A stretch of DNA of 64,000 nt from NCBI RefSeq assembly GCF_000315485.1, contig NZ_JH992941.1:124001-188000 (forward strand), read 5' to 3'. Origin of the DNA: Bacteroides oleiciplenus YIT 12058 (GTDB taxonomy: Bacteria > Bacteroidota > Bacteroidia > Bacteroidales > Bacteroidaceae). The notes under the pieces were generated by a model that ran no database searches, was not told the DNA's origin, and saw nothing but the letters and a program-made list of their open reading frames with translations. Position numbers and translations under genes: made by a program. Below, piece after piece: positions 36,611 through 45,866 of this stretch; position 1 is the first letter of the stretch, and the number at the start of each line of letters is the position of its first letter.

Positions 36611-37618
36611 ATGATAAACCCCATTTACTCTCCCGACAGCAACCGGTATGACAATGGTATGAAGTACCGCCGGTGCGGACGAAGCGGCATCCTGTTGCCC
36701 GAAATTTCCTTAGGCTTATGGCATAACTTCGGTGACGTAAACACGTTTGCCAATTCTCAGGCGATGGCGCATTACGCTTTCGACCAAGGTATCACCCATT
36801 TCGACCTTGCCAATAACTACGGTCCATCCTACGGCTCGGCCGAAGAAACCTTCGGAATGATTATGAAGAAATCATTCCTCCCCTACCGGGACGAACTGTT
36901 CATCTCAACCAAAGCAGGACATGACATGTGGCCCGGCCCCTATGGCGAATGGGGGTCTAGAAAGTATCTGATGAACAGCCTCAACCAAAGTCTGAAACGG
37001 ATGAATCTGGACTATGTAGACATCTTCTATTCTCACCGCTACGACCCGGAAACTCCATTGGAAGAAACACTGCAAACCCTCGTCGACATTGTCCGCCAAG
37101 GCAAAGCCATCTACGTGGGCATCTCCAAATACCCGAAAGAAGCCGCCGAATTTGCTTATCGCTATCTGGCAGAAAGAGATGTGCATTGTTTGCTTTATCA
37201 GGGAAGATATAATATGTTCAATCGGGAGCCGGAGGAAGAAGGCATTCTGCAACAGGCCAAAGAGAATGGAACAGGTTTCATCGCCTTCTCGCCGTTGGCG
37301 CAAGGACTGCTAACGAACCGTTATCTGAAAGGCATTCCCGAAGACTCACGTATCGCCAAAGGCGGTTTCCTGAAGAAAGAAGCACTGACGGAAGAAGTCC
37401 TGAACAAGATTAAAGCCCTCAACGAACTTGCCACCCTCCGCGGACAGACACTTGCCGAAATGGCATTAGCGTGGGTGTTGAAAGATGAAATGGTGACTTC
37501 CGTCATCATAGGCGCAAGCTCCGTAGCCCAACTGGACGACAATCTGAAAGCAATAAAGAACACTACCTTTACAGCAGAAGAGATAGAAAAGATGAATCTG
37601 ATATATAATCAGAAGTAG
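36611..37618 (+). CDS. Aldo-keto reductase (YghZ/L-glyceraldehyde 3-phosphate reductase type)
   Basis: A 335-aa NADPH-dependent aldo-keto reductase of the AKR14/YghZ-like group. The catalytic tetrad is visible as Asp and Tyr in HFDLANNYGPSYGSAEE, Lys in FISTKAGH and His in FYSHRYDPETPLEETL. The cofactor region is near the C-terminus (VTSVIIGASSVAQLDDNL). The YGxxxGSAE signature and the loop MWPGPYGEWGSRKYL are shared with E. coli YghZ, which reduces L-glyceraldehyde 3-phosphate and methylglyoxal. It is monocistronic, divergent from the PUL regulator, and may detoxify carbonyl by-products of sugar use. Confidence 0.88.
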   Translation: MINPIYSPDSNRYDNGMKYRRCGRSGILLPEISLGLWHNFGDVNTFANSQAMAHYAFDQGITHFDLANNYGPSYGSAEETFGMIMKKSFLPYRDELFISTKAGHDMWPGPYGEWGSRKYLMNSLNQSLKRMNLDYVDIFYSHRYDPETPLEETLQTLVDIVRQGKAIYVGISKYPKEAAEFAYRYLAERDVHCLLYQGRYNMFNREPEEEGILQQAKENGTGFIAFSPLAQGLLTNRYLKGIPEDSRIAKGGFLKKEALTEEVLNKIKALNELATLRGQTLAEMALAWVLKDEMVTSVIIGASSVAQLDDNLKAIKNTTFTAEEIEKMNLIYNQK

Positions 37619-37676
37619 AGCCATTAAGGAGATACTTCTTCCATCAGGTCAGGCTAATTTATTTCCATGAGGAGTC

Positions 37677-37826
37677 ACGAGCGTTTCCACGAAAGGGAAC
37701 GCTCGTTACCATTAAAGGAAACTCGAGTTTCCATTAGGGGAAATTGTAATTTCCAAGCTTAGGAAACTACAGTTCCCAAGGCAAGAAACTGCAGTTCCCT
37801 ACCTATAGGAAACTACAACGAACTAC
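37677..37826. repeat. Palindromic array with about 22-bp period (array B)
   Basis: Units start at 37695, 37717, 37739, 37762, 37784 and 37808, spacings 22, 22, 23, 22 and 24 bp. Most units are a 16-bp palindrome with GGAAA at the left and TTCC at the right but a changing centre: GGAAACTCGAGTTTCC (perfect), GGAAATTGTAATTTCC (perfect arms), GGAAACTACAGTTCCC and AGAAACTGCAGTTCCC; the last unit is degenerate. Unit 1 pairs with a preceding half site at 37677-37688 to form a longer hairpin. Linkers of 6-8 bp are unrelated. The block lies 58 bp after the aldo-keto reductase stop. Confidence 0.88.
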
Positions 37827-37880
37827 TTATCAATCAGATACGCACCTATCTTTCATCAGAAACATTCCACTAAGGCAAGG

Positions 37881-37894
37881 CTCAGGTACCTGAG
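37881..37894. repeat. Perfect 14-bp palindrome CTCAGGTACCTGAG
   Basis: The palindrome CTCAGGTACCTGAG lies 170 bp before the DUF4136 gene; a matching half CCTGAGCC follows at 37913-37920. It resembles the GGTACC-centred palindrome at 38012-38025, so the two may be sites for the same regulator. The surrounding sequence 37827-38011 has no other clear element. Confidence 0.5.
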
Positions 37895-38011
37895 TCCCCG
37901 ATTTACCCTACGCCTGAGCCACAACACAGCAACACTTTCCGACAAAAGAATACAAATTTAACATACCCCTTTCTGAACCTTTTATTTTTTATCTTGTTCA
38001 TGTACCAAAAG

Positions 38012-38043
38012 CCTGAGGTACCAGGGCAGGATTTTTATATTTA
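38012..38043 (+). promoter_or_regulatory. Candidate promoter with operator-like palindrome before the DUF4136 gene
   Basis: TATATTTA at 38036-38043 differs from TAnnTTTG by one base and predicts a start near 38050, 14 nt before the ATG. The near-palindrome CCTGAGGTACCAGG at 38012-38025 covers the place of the -33 element, where a regulator could block or recruit RNA polymerase. It shares its GGTACC centre with the palindrome at 37881-37894. Confidence 0.4.
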
Positions 38044-38063
38044 ACCTAAACATTATAAGAAGT

Positions 38064-38696
38064 ATGAAGAAATTAATTCCCCTATTATTGGTGGTCTTGA
38101 CTTTCGCAGCCTGCGAAAAAGACCCTGACACGGATAAGCTGGACAACAAGTATCTGGTTTATACCAATTATGATGCGAAAGCTGACTTTAAAGCTTTCCA
38201 AACGTACTACATGCCGGACAGCATCCTCATCATCGGCGACAAGAAAGAAGCTGAATATTGGAAAGATGATAACGCTCAGGAAATTCTGCAAGCTTATGCA
38301 ACCAACATGAGCAATCGTGGTTATGTCCGCGTAGACGATCGTGACGAAGCCAACCTTGGTTTGCAGGTCAGCTACATCAAGAGCACTTACTACTTTAATG
38401 ACTATGGACGCCCCGAATGGTGGTGGAACTACCCGGGCTACTGGGATGCACCTTACTGGGGTAACTGGGGTGGATGGTACTACCCGTATGCTGTGACTTA
38501 TACTTATAGCACCGGTTCATTCATCACCGAACTTCTCAATCTGGAAGCTACCCAAGGCGAAAAAGAAAAACTGCCTGTACTCTGGACAAGCTATATGAGC
38601 GGATTGCTCAGCGGCTCCAGCTCAGTCAACGCGAAGCTGGCGGTTGAAGGTGTAAACCAGGCTTTCACTCAATCCTCATATCTTACTAATAAATAA
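38064..38696 (+). CDS. DUF4136-family lipoprotein
   Basis: A 210-aa lipoprotein with lipobox TFAAC (Cys17). The body fits the DUF4136 family of envelope lipoproteins: YDAKADFKAFQTYYMPDS near the start, IQAYATNMSNRGYVRVD-like helix (residues about 75-93), and a striking Trp/Tyr/Gly-rich stretch (about residues 115-145: PEWWWNYPGYWDAPYWGNWG). The C-terminus is LSGSSSVNAKLAVEGVNQAF. No enzymatic role is known. It precedes a small outer-membrane barrel gene by 71 bp on the same strand, so both may act in the outer membrane. Confidence 0.82.
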   Translation: MKKLIPLLLVVLTFAACEKDPDTDKLDNKYLVYTNYDAKADFKAFQTYYMPDSILIIGDKKEAEYWKDDNAQEILQAYATNMSNRGYVRVDDRDEANLGLQVSYIKSTYYFNDYGRPEWWWNYPGYWDAPYWGNWGGWYYPYAVTYTYSTGSFITELLNLEATQGEKEKLPVLWTSYMSGLLSGSSSVNAKLAVEGVNQAFTQSSYLTNK

Positions 38697-38767
38697 TTAG
38701 TAGTTAAGTAGTCAGTAGAAGATAGTCCGGAAGCGGGCTATCCCGGAACTTAAAAACAATAACAAGT

Positions 38768-39397
38768 ATGAAAACAATAAAATATATTTCCATGAGAGTA
38801 CTGGCAGTTGCTGCCTTGGCTCTCGTCTTCGCCATGCCGGCAAAGGCACAATTGACCGATAACGGTTATGCCAATATCGATTGGCAGTTCAACTTCCCCC
38901 TGAGCAACCACTTCGCTGACAAAGCCAGCGGATGGGGTATGAGTTTTGAAGGTGGTTATTACGTAACCCCGAACATTGCACTCGGTGCTTTCTTAGCTTA
39001 CCACAGCAACCACGAATACTTCGGACGCCAGACATTGCCCGTAGGTGAAGGCGGTAGCATCAATACCGACCAGCAGCACACGCTGTTCCAGTTGCCTTTC
39101 GGTCTTGCCGGACGTTACACCTTCGACCGTGGCAGTGCTTTCCAACCTTACGTTGGCTTGAAAGTAGGCCCTCAATACGCTGAGATCAAATCTACTTTCA
39201 ATGTTTACGAGGCTAACAAGAGCACTTGGGGTTTCTACGTTTCACCGGAAATCGGTCTCAACATCTACCCATGGGCTTACGGACCGGGTCTGCACATCGC
39301 AGCTTACTACAGCTACGGCACTAACAAAGGTGACTTGTTCACTTACAGTGTAGACGGTTTGAGCAACTTCGGTCTGCGTCTGGGTATTGCATTCTAA
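38768..39397 (+). CDS. Small outer-membrane beta-barrel protein (OmpX/OmpW-like)
   Basis: A 209-aa protein with a signal peptide (cleavage near AKAQ, residue 28) and eight or so amphipathic strands, ending GLRLGIAF with a terminal Phe as in outer-membrane barrels. Visible strands include GWGMSFEGGYYVTPNIALGAFLAY, FGLAGRYTF and AFQPYVGLKVGPQY. It is likely cotranscribed with the DUF4136 lipoprotein. Its function is unknown; relatives are structural or stress-related small barrels. It ends 127 bp before a convergent gene. Confidence 0.82.
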   Translation: MKTIKYISMRVLAVAALALVFAMPAKAQLTDNGYANIDWQFNFPLSNHFADKASGWGMSFEGGYYVTPNIALGAFLAYHSNHEYFGRQTLPVGEGGSINTDQQHTLFQLPFGLAGRYTFDRGSAFQPYVGLKVGPQYAEIKSTFNVYEANKSTWGFYVSPEIGLNIYPWAYGPGLHIAAYYSYGTNKGDLFTYSVDGLSNFGLRLGIAF

Positions 39398-39466
39398 CAT
39401 AATTTGCATTGCAACACAGATAATAAGTTTGACTGGTATTAATTGATTGTTTCAAGACGTGAAAAA

Positions 39467-39505
39467 AGGGAATAACCGGCCGCGTGAGCGGGGGGCTATT
39501 CCCTT
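39467..39505. terminator. Hairpin terminator between convergent genes
   Basis: AAGGGAATA at 39467-39475 pairs with TATTCCCTT at 39497-39505, enclosing a GC-rich inner stem (CCGGCCGC/GCGGGGGG) around GTGA. A run of six A precedes the stem, so a T run follows it on the minus strand. It lies between the small barrel gene and the GH3/beta-lactamase gene and can serve both. Confidence 0.75.
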
Positions 39506-39524
39506 AGTTGGTTTAAGTGACAAG

Positions 39525-42500
39525 CTATTTCAACGCCTGATAGATTACTTCCTGTATCCGTGTCCGAATATCCAACTTCATCAGCTTCGTATTCCACACA
39601 TCGGGATAAATGCGGTTGCAAAGGAAAACATAAACGAGTCCATTCGTCGGATCTACCCAAGCACAAGTGCCCGTAAAGCCGGTATGCCCATAGACCGTAG
39701 CCGGAGCGGCAACTGCACACGGACTCTTTGCCGGATTCTGGCGGTCGGGCTTATCAAAGCCAAGACCGCGACGGCTGATACGTGAAACGGTAGTAGTAAA
39801 TACACGGCAAGTTTCAGGACTCAGATAGCGTTTGCCATCTAGTTCACCGCCATTCAGCAGCATCTGATAGATACGAGCCACTTCCGTAGCATTGGAGAAT
39901 AGTCCGGCGTTGCCCGACACACCACCCAAAAAGGCTGCAGACTCATCATGCACAAAACCTTGAAGAACTGTTTTCCGCAAGAACGGGTCAACGGAAGAAG
40001 GTATAATTTCAGCTTTCGGTATAGGCGCATGATTGCCGGAAACAATACCGGCATAAGCGGCGCCGGCAGTAGCAGCACCATTTAAAGGCAAGTACCCCGT
40101 ACGCTTCAGACCCATCGGTGCATAGAATTCCTGCTCAAGAAAAGCATCCATCGACATACCCGTTCGTGCCTCAACCACCTGTTGCAACAAGATGAAACCC
40201 ACGCAACTATAGCGATAGCGACGGTCGCGCAAAGGTGCTTTCACAATCTTCTGTTGATATTCTTTTTTAAAGGAACGGTTCAGCCACAAGCTATCACTAA
40301 CCTGCAACGTATGTTCTGCTGTACGCACTTTAGACATCAGTCCTTTCCGGAACTTGAATTTCGGATTCGCCCATGTACGGCTACCTATCTGCACTGAATG
40401 CGCAGCATCGGGTTTCGCCTTGAAAAGAGTTCCGCCATAACTATCCTCATCTATGGCCTCCTGATAAAAAAGTAATGTAGAAGGCAGCCCAGACTCATGT
40501 AGCAGTAACTGGCGAATAGTAATATCTTTCTTATCCGTATCCTGCAACCAAGGCAAATAATCCGAAGCCCGGTCAGTAAGACTCAGACGGCCCTTATCAT
40601 ACAATTTCATCACGGCAAGCAGCGTCGCTGTGGTCTTTGTCAGAGAAGCCAGGTCGTAAACATCCGTCGGAGACACGGAAAGACCAGCACCGGGAATATT
40701 CACCGCCGCAGGAAGTTTATGGGTGGAGATGCCGACAGCCCCTCCCCAAGTATGTGTTCCAAATGCTTTGTTATACATCTCCTTTCCATCTTTCAGTACC
40801 ACGACCTGACAACCGGGATAGGCACCTTCTTTGATACCTTCTTTTGCTATTTCATCGATACGCGCCAGCAAACGGGAATTCACCCCATATTCATCGGGAA
40901 CAAAGTGGCGCGGTGTTTTTGGAGTGATAGCCAGTCCGTCACCCGTTGCAAACAGATTGCCGATACTTGCCGAAAGGCGTCCATCAGCCGTGGCATCGGC
41001 ATAAAGTATTCCAGCCACCTGGGTTTGTACATCATCAATCGAAGAATGAGCCAGTATTACAGCATCAGCCGTCGATACTCCCCGGCGTATCTGCAACACT
41101 TGTTTACCGGGAATGAAAAGCAGATAGACCACCGGTACATCCGGAGCAAATTCATTAAAGAAAGCCTGATAGGGCACCAGGCGATGTTCCGTAACACAAA
41201 CAAGAATACGTTTGTATTGCAACAGAGAGTCGCGCAATTGCTTGCGTGCAGCCTCCGGCAATTCCTTTTGAAGTTGGAAGACGGCGGGCATGGTGTTGTG
41301 CATCCCGGGCGAATGATTATTCGCCCCAACAGAGGAGGTATTACCGGCAGTAGAGGCATTGATATATCCGGAAAGTTCTTTCAGGAAAGGTTGTATTTCT
41401 TTTGCATCACCCACATTGAGCACAGCCACCTCCCGGGTATCCGCATCCAACGGAAGCACATTATCTTTATTCTTCAACACGGTGATTGCTGCCTGATTCA
41501 GACGATGTATCAAGTCACGGGTATGCGCCGTATTGATACGATTTCCCAAACCGGAGAGACGAACAACAGGTTTCTTCGATAATCCGAGAGCATACTTATA
41601 GGTAAGCACCTTCCGACACTTTGCCTCAATCTCAGCCTCCGTCAATTCACCACTTTTCACAGCATCTAGCACAGCATCTACTTCTTCCTTAATCCGCCGA
41701 GGGACAAGCAACAAATCATGTCCTGCCTTCAAGGCCTGTAAGCAAACTGTCTGGTCAGTAGTAGAAACACCTTTCATGGCAAGCGCATCCGTAAACACCA
41801 ATCCCTGAAACTTCATTTCCTGCGTCAGCAAATCGTGCACCACTTTGCGGGAGAGTGAAGACGGCACTCCCCGCTTCGGTTCAAGTACCGGCACTTCCAG
41901 ATGTCCCACCATCATTCCGGACAATCCTGCCTGAATGGCTTTCCTGAACGGATATAGTTCCACACTATCCAAGCGTGCACGCGAAAAGGATAATATCGGC
42001 AATGAATGGTGCGAATCCACATCCGTATCGCCATGACCGGGGAAGTGTTTACTTACAGAAAGCACACCGCCCTCTTCCAGACCACGGGAGTAGGCTATTA
42101 CCTTATCTGCCACATTCGCAGGACTTTCTCCAAAAGAGCGGGTATTGATGACCGGGTTTTTGGGATTGATATTCACATCCGCCACCGGAGCAAAGTTTAC
42201 CTGCACACCGAGCTCGCGACATTGCCGTGCCATCTCGCGTCCATATTCATACAAAAGTTTATCGTCTTGTATACAACCCAGAACCATGTTACGGGGAAAC
42301 ACCGGCGTGCCACGCAATCGCATGGAAAGCCCCCATTCGCCATCGAAGGTTATCATCAACGGGACATCCGCCATTTTCTGCGCTTCATTCGTCAGAGCCA
42401 CCTGGTTTTCTATCAGACCACCGGAAAAGAGCAAGCCACCCACTTTGTAGTTGTCCACCACTTTGCGCAGCAGGTCGCGGTTGGCTTTATTTTGTTGTGG

Positions 42501-42731
42501 AGCAATCGTATAAATGAAGAGTTGTCCGATACGTTCTTTCAGATTCATCCTGTCGATTACAGAGTCCACCCATTGCCTGCATTGCTCATCACCGGAAAGC
42601 TGGCGAATTATTATTGGTTCAACAGGAGCTATGGGAGATTGCTGTACGGGCAGACGATGCGCCTGAGCATCGAAGTGGGCACAGCAACTGCAAATCATAA
42701 GGAAGGATAGGAGTAGTTTTTTCATTATCAT
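39525..42731 (-). CDS. GH3 (NagZ-like) and beta-lactamase-like fusion protein, paralogue 1
   Basis: A 1068-aa exported two-domain enzyme. The start may be Met1 or Met3 (42725), which begins the signal peptide MKKLLLSFLMICSCCAHFDA. Residues about 45-400 form a GH3 NagZ-type barrel with KHFPGHGDTDVDSH (catalytic His-Asp loop) and the nucleophile in VFTDALAMKG. A GH3 C-terminal domain follows to about 600. The rest is a class C beta-lactamase/esterase-like serine hydrolase with Ser696 and Lys699 in ASLTK, a YSCVG tyrosine motif, and HTG in YGHTGFTGT. The combination suggests action on peptidoglycan fragments: N-acetylglucosaminidase plus peptidase or esterase in the periplasm. A tandem paralogue lies upstream, separated by a terminator. 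Confidence 0.9.
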   Translation of the reverse strand: MIMKKLLLSFLMICSCCAHFDAQAHRLPVQQSPIAPVEPIIIRQLSGDEQCRQWVDSVIDRMNLKERIGQLFIYTIAPQQNKANRDLLRKVVDNYKVGGLLFSGGLIENQVALTNEAQKMADVPLMITFDGEWGLSMRLRGTPVFPRNMVLGCIQDDKLLYEYGREMARQCRELGVQVNFAPVADVNINPKNPVINTRSFGESPANVADKVIAYSRGLEEGGVLSVSKHFPGHGDTDVDSHHSLPILSFSRARLDSVELYPFRKAIQAGLSGMMVGHLEVPVLEPKRGVPSSLSRKVVHDLLTQEMKFQGLVFTDALAMKGVSTTDQTVCLQALKAGHDLLLVPRRIKEEVDAVLDAVKSGELTEAEIEAKCRKVLTYKYALGLSKKPVVRLSGLGNRINTAHTRDLIHRLNQAAITVLKNKDNVLPLDADTREVAVLNVGDAKEIQPFLKELSGYINASTAGNTSSVGANNHSPGMHNTMPAVFQLQKELPEAARKQLRDSLLQYKRILVCVTEHRLVPYQAFFNEFAPDVPVVYLLFIPGKQVLQIRRGVSTADAVILAHSSIDDVQTQVAGILYADATADGRLSASIGNLFATGDGLAITPKTPRHFVPDEYGVNSRLLARIDEIAKEGIKEGAYPGCQVVVLKDGKEMYNKAFGTHTWGGAVGISTHKLPAAVNIPGAGLSVSPTDVYDLASLTKTTATLLAVMKLYDKGRLSLTDRASDYLPWLQDTDKKDITIRQLLLHESGLPSTLLFYQEAIDEDSYGGTLFKAKPDAAHSVQIGSRTWANPKFKFRKGLMSKVRTAEHTLQVSDSLWLNRSFKKEYQQKIVKAPLRDRRYRYSCVGFILLQQVVEARTGMSMDAFLEQEFYAPMGLKRTGYLPLNGAATAGAAYAGIVSGNHAPIPKAEIIPSSVDPFLRKTVLQGFVHDESAAFLGGVSGNAGLFSNATEVARIYQMLLNGGELDGKRYLSPETCRVFTTTVSRISRRGLGFDKPDRQNPAKSPCAVAAPATVYGHTGFTGTCAWVDPTNGLVYVFLCNRIYPDVWNTKLMKLDIRTRIQEVIYQALK

Positions 42732-42773
42732 CTATACATTAAGGCTACCAAAGTTATATCATTTCAAACACAA

Positions 42774-42835
42774 AGGCACGGTAAATACAGAGTTTTTTTG
42801 ACTAATTAGTAAAAAATACTGTATTTACCGTGCCT
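42774..42835 (-). terminator. Long hairpin between the two GH3/beta-lactamase paralogues
   Basis: A perfect 17-bp stem (AGGCACGGTAAATACAG at 42774-42790 with its complement at 42819-42835) continues inward as T7/A6 pairing around a loop containing ACTAATTAGT. It begins 20 bp after the stop of the upstream paralogue and ends 43 bp before the next start. On the minus strand TTTGTGTTTG follows. It probably ends or attenuates transcription between the paralogues. Confidence 0.75.
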
Positions 42836-42855
42836 CCTATTGTTTTATGCTCAGG

Positions 42856-45800
42856 CTATTTCAGGCTTTTATAAATCGCTTCCTGTATGTTTGTCCGGAT
42901 ATTCATCTCTCCCAGTTTCGTGTTCCAGACATTGGGACACAGGCGGTTACTGAGAAATACATATACCGTCCGGTTTTCAGGGTCCACCCAAGTGCAAGTA
43001 CCGGTGAACCCGGTATGCCCATAAACGGCAGCCGTAGCCGATGGAGCGCAAGGACTATTCCTCAAGTCGCTTAAATAAGGCTTATCAAAACCTAATCCCC
43101 GGCGGCTGATGGCGGAAGTTTCCGTTGTGAACAACCGGCAGGTAGCTTCACTCAAATAGCGTTTGCCATTCAGTTCACCACCGTTCAGCAGCATCTGATA
43201 GACTTTCGCAACTTCCGTAGCCGTAGAGAATAAACCCGCATTACCGGAAATACCGCCCATACAGGCGGCCGCCTCATCGTGCACATAACCACATAAGTCC
43301 TGACGGCGCAGAAAATCGTTAGCAGCCGTAGGCATTATTTCTTGTTTGGAATATCTCAGCAAGGGCAGATACATGGTACGTTGCAAGCCCATAGGTGCAT
43401 AAAATTCCTTAGCCACATAGAGATCCATCGGAAGTTTGGCAACCGCTTCTACCACCTGTTGCAGTAGAATAAAACCAAGATCACTATACACATACCGTTT
43501 ACCATCCACATCGCAACGGGCAATCTTTTGCAGGATAGTGTTCTTGAAGCTCTTATTCAACCACATATCATCGGCCACATGCAGAGTATAGACAGATGAT
43601 TCTTTCGCAGATACCAGTCCTTTCTTAAACTTGAAATCCGAACAATAGTAGCTATGCTCGCTCACCTGCGTGCGGTGCCATTTATCTACCCAGCTTTGGG
43701 CATAAGGACCTTGCACAGAGTTCGGATCGATGGCTTCCAGATAGAAACGGATATAAGGTGGCAAACCGGATTCGTGAAGAAGCAAATCCCTGATAGTAAT
43801 ATTTTTCTTATTAGTATTCCTCAGGAAAGGCAGATATTGGGATGCCTTATCCGTCAATCTCAACTTACCTTCATCATAAAGCTTCATAACGGCAAGCAAC
43901 GTAGCAGTTGTTTTGGTCAGCGAAGCAAGGTCGAACATATCCGTAGGACGCACGGCAGTGGTGTCTTTATCAGAATGAGTACCAAAACACTTGTCATATA
44001 CAGGTTGACCATCTTTCAATACCAGCACCTGACAGCCGGGATAGGCTTTGGCAGCCAGCCCTGCCTTGACGATCTCATCAATCCGATGTAGTTCATAAGA
44101 TTTCATACCCAAATCTTCGGGAATAATGTTCCCCGGTTTCATACCCGGAACAATGACACTCCCTTCGCCTGCGCGGTAAAGCTTTCCGATACTCATGGAC
44201 AGCTTGCCTTGTGCAGGAACCTTGGCAAATATCACCCCAGCCACATATTGTTGAATATCCGTTTCGGAGGAATGTCCTAGAACCACAGCACTGGCCTTGC
44301 TCAGAGCGGGTTCCAGCGGTTGCATACCACGATAGGACGTAAAGAAAGCATAGACTATCGGTGCGGGCAGGCTCAGATTTGCCAGGAAGTCGTCAAAGGC
44401 AACCACCCCGGCATCACTTCCTGATACGCTGACCACAATACGGCGATAGTCCGCTAACTTACGTGCCAGTTCACCGCGAGCATCAGCAGTCATTTCTTTC
44501 GTCAAACGGAAATGATCCATAGGAACGGGAGATAATTTCTTCATCTCATTAATGAAAATACTATCTTTACCCTCACCTACACTCAACACTGCTATCGGAG
44601 CATCACCCACAGGTGTCAAAGGTAATATTCCAAAATGATTACCCAGCACCGTAACAGCAGACTGGCGCAGCTTAGTAACCAATGCCTGTGCTTCATCCGT
44701 ATTAATCCGATAGCTCATTCCGCTGACTTGTAGCTGCGGGCGTGGCTGACGCAATCCCAACAAATACTTATAGGTAAGTATTTTGCGGCATTTTGCCTCA
44801 ACCTCCGATTCAGGAAGCAACCCTTCTTTTACGGCCTCCAGCACTTCCTCTACCGCATTTTCTGTGTTATATTGCACCAGCACCATATCGTTTCCGGCAA
44901 GCAATGCCTTTGTCGTAAGCCGAGGCACAGACGAAACACCTTTCATATCCAGTGCATCTGTAAACACCAGTCCCCGAAAACCCATCTCATCCTTCAACAG
45001 TCCCGTCACAATCTTTTTAGAGAGCGAAGAGGGCGTTATATTATCCGGTTCCAGAGCAGGCACCTGCAAATGTCCTACCATTACACCACCCAATCCGGCA
45101 TGTATCATCTCCTTGAAAGGGTATAGTTCTACACTATCCAGACGCTCACGATTGTAATAGAGTACCGGCAATCCCTTATGCGAATCCACATCCGTATCAC
45201 CGTGTCCGGGAAAATGTTTGCTGACGGACAACACGCCACCGCTTTCCAATCCCCGGCTGTAAGCCACGATTTTTTCCGCCACCTTCTTCGCGTCTTCACC
45301 GAAGGAGCGTACATGAATCACCGGATTCAAAGGATTTGTATTGACGTCCGCATCCGGTGCGAAGTTAACATGCACCCCCAGTTCACGGAACTCACGTGCC
45401 ACTTCACGCCCATATTCATAAATCAAACTATTATCTTCAATGCAACCCAGAGCGGCATTCTTCGGAAAATAAGGCGTGCCTTTCAGACGCATGGAAAGTC
45501 CCCACTCACCGTCAAAGGTAATCAATACGGGAACCTTGGAATTCTTCTGTGCAACATTCGTCAGTATGGCCTGTTCTTCCGGAGTACCTTCGGCAAACAG
45601 TAATCCGCCAATCTTATACTTCCTGACCAAATCACGTATTTGCTTCTTTTTCTTCTTGTCCGCCCTGGCAGGAAAGGTGGTGACAATCAACTGTCCTACT
45701 TTCTCTTGCAGATTCAATCCGGAATATACGGAGTCTACCCACTGTTTGCAACGGGCATCTGCCGCTGAAGGAAGAAAAGAGGTTTCCGTCTGTGCGCAAA

Positions 45801-45858
45801 GCAATGATGCATTGCCTCCTAAAAGGACAACCAACATTAAGAGAATAGTTCTCTTCAT
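42856..45858 (-). CDS. GH3 (NagZ-like) and beta-lactamase-like fusion protein, paralogue 2
   Basis: A 1000-aa paralogue of the downstream gene with the same order: signal peptide (cleavage near LCAQ), NagZ-type GH3 barrel with KHFPGHGDTDVDSH and VFTDALDMKG, GH3 C-terminal domain, and a serine hydrolase domain with Ser646 and Lys649 in ASLTK, YSDLG and HTG in YGHTGFTGT. It is about 68 residues shorter than paralogue 1, with gaps in the inter-domain region. All catalytic motifs of both domains are kept, so neither copy looks decayed. It starts 8 bp after the metallophosphatase gene and is probably cotranscribed with the split 5'-nucleotidase genes. Confidence 0.9.
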   Translation of the reverse strand: MKRTILLMLVVLLGGNASLLCAQTETSFLPSAADARCKQWVDSVYSGLNLQEKVGQLIVTTFPARADKKKKKQIRDLVRKYKIGGLLFAEGTPEEQAILTNVAQKNSKVPVLITFDGEWGLSMRLKGTPYFPKNAALGCIEDNSLIYEYGREVAREFRELGVHVNFAPDADVNTNPLNPVIHVRSFGEDAKKVAEKIVAYSRGLESGGVLSVSKHFPGHGDTDVDSHKGLPVLYYNRERLDSVELYPFKEMIHAGLGGVMVGHLQVPALEPDNITPSSLSKKIVTGLLKDEMGFRGLVFTDALDMKGVSSVPRLTTKALLAGNDMVLVQYNTENAVEEVLEAVKEGLLPESEVEAKCRKILTYKYLLGLRQPRPQLQVSGMSYRINTDEAQALVTKLRQSAVTVLGNHFGILPLTPVGDAPIAVLSVGEGKDSIFINEMKKLSPVPMDHFRLTKEMTADARGELARKLADYRRIVVSVSGSDAGVVAFDDFLANLSLPAPIVYAFFTSYRGMQPLEPALSKASAVVLGHSSETDIQQYVAGVIFAKVPAQGKLSMSIGKLYRAGEGSVIVPGMKPGNIIPEDLGMKSYELHRIDEIVKAGLAAKAYPGCQVLVLKDGQPVYDKCFGTHSDKDTTAVRPTDMFDLASLTKTTATLLAVMKLYDEGKLRLTDKASQYLPFLRNTNKKNITIRDLLLHESGLPPYIRFYLEAIDPNSVQGPYAQSWVDKWHRTQVSEHSYYCSDFKFKKGLVSAKESSVYTLHVADDMWLNKSFKNTILQKIARCDVDGKRYVYSDLGFILLQQVVEAVAKLPMDLYVAKEFYAPMGLQRTMYLPLLRYSKQEIMPTAANDFLRRQDLCGYVHDEAAACMGGISGNAGLFSTATEVAKVYQMLLNGGELNGKRYLSEATCRLFTTETSAISRRGLGFDKPYLSDLRNSPCAPSATAAVYGHTGFTGTCTWVDPENRTVYVFLSNRLCPNVWNTKLGEMNIRTNIQEAIYKSLK

Positions 45859-45866
45859 TTTATTTA

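Noticed and set aside
37677..37826. Array B as a CRISPR array
   Set aside because: Units are about 16-bp palindromes with only 6-8 bp linkers, no spacer-sized variable segments, and no cas genes nearby.
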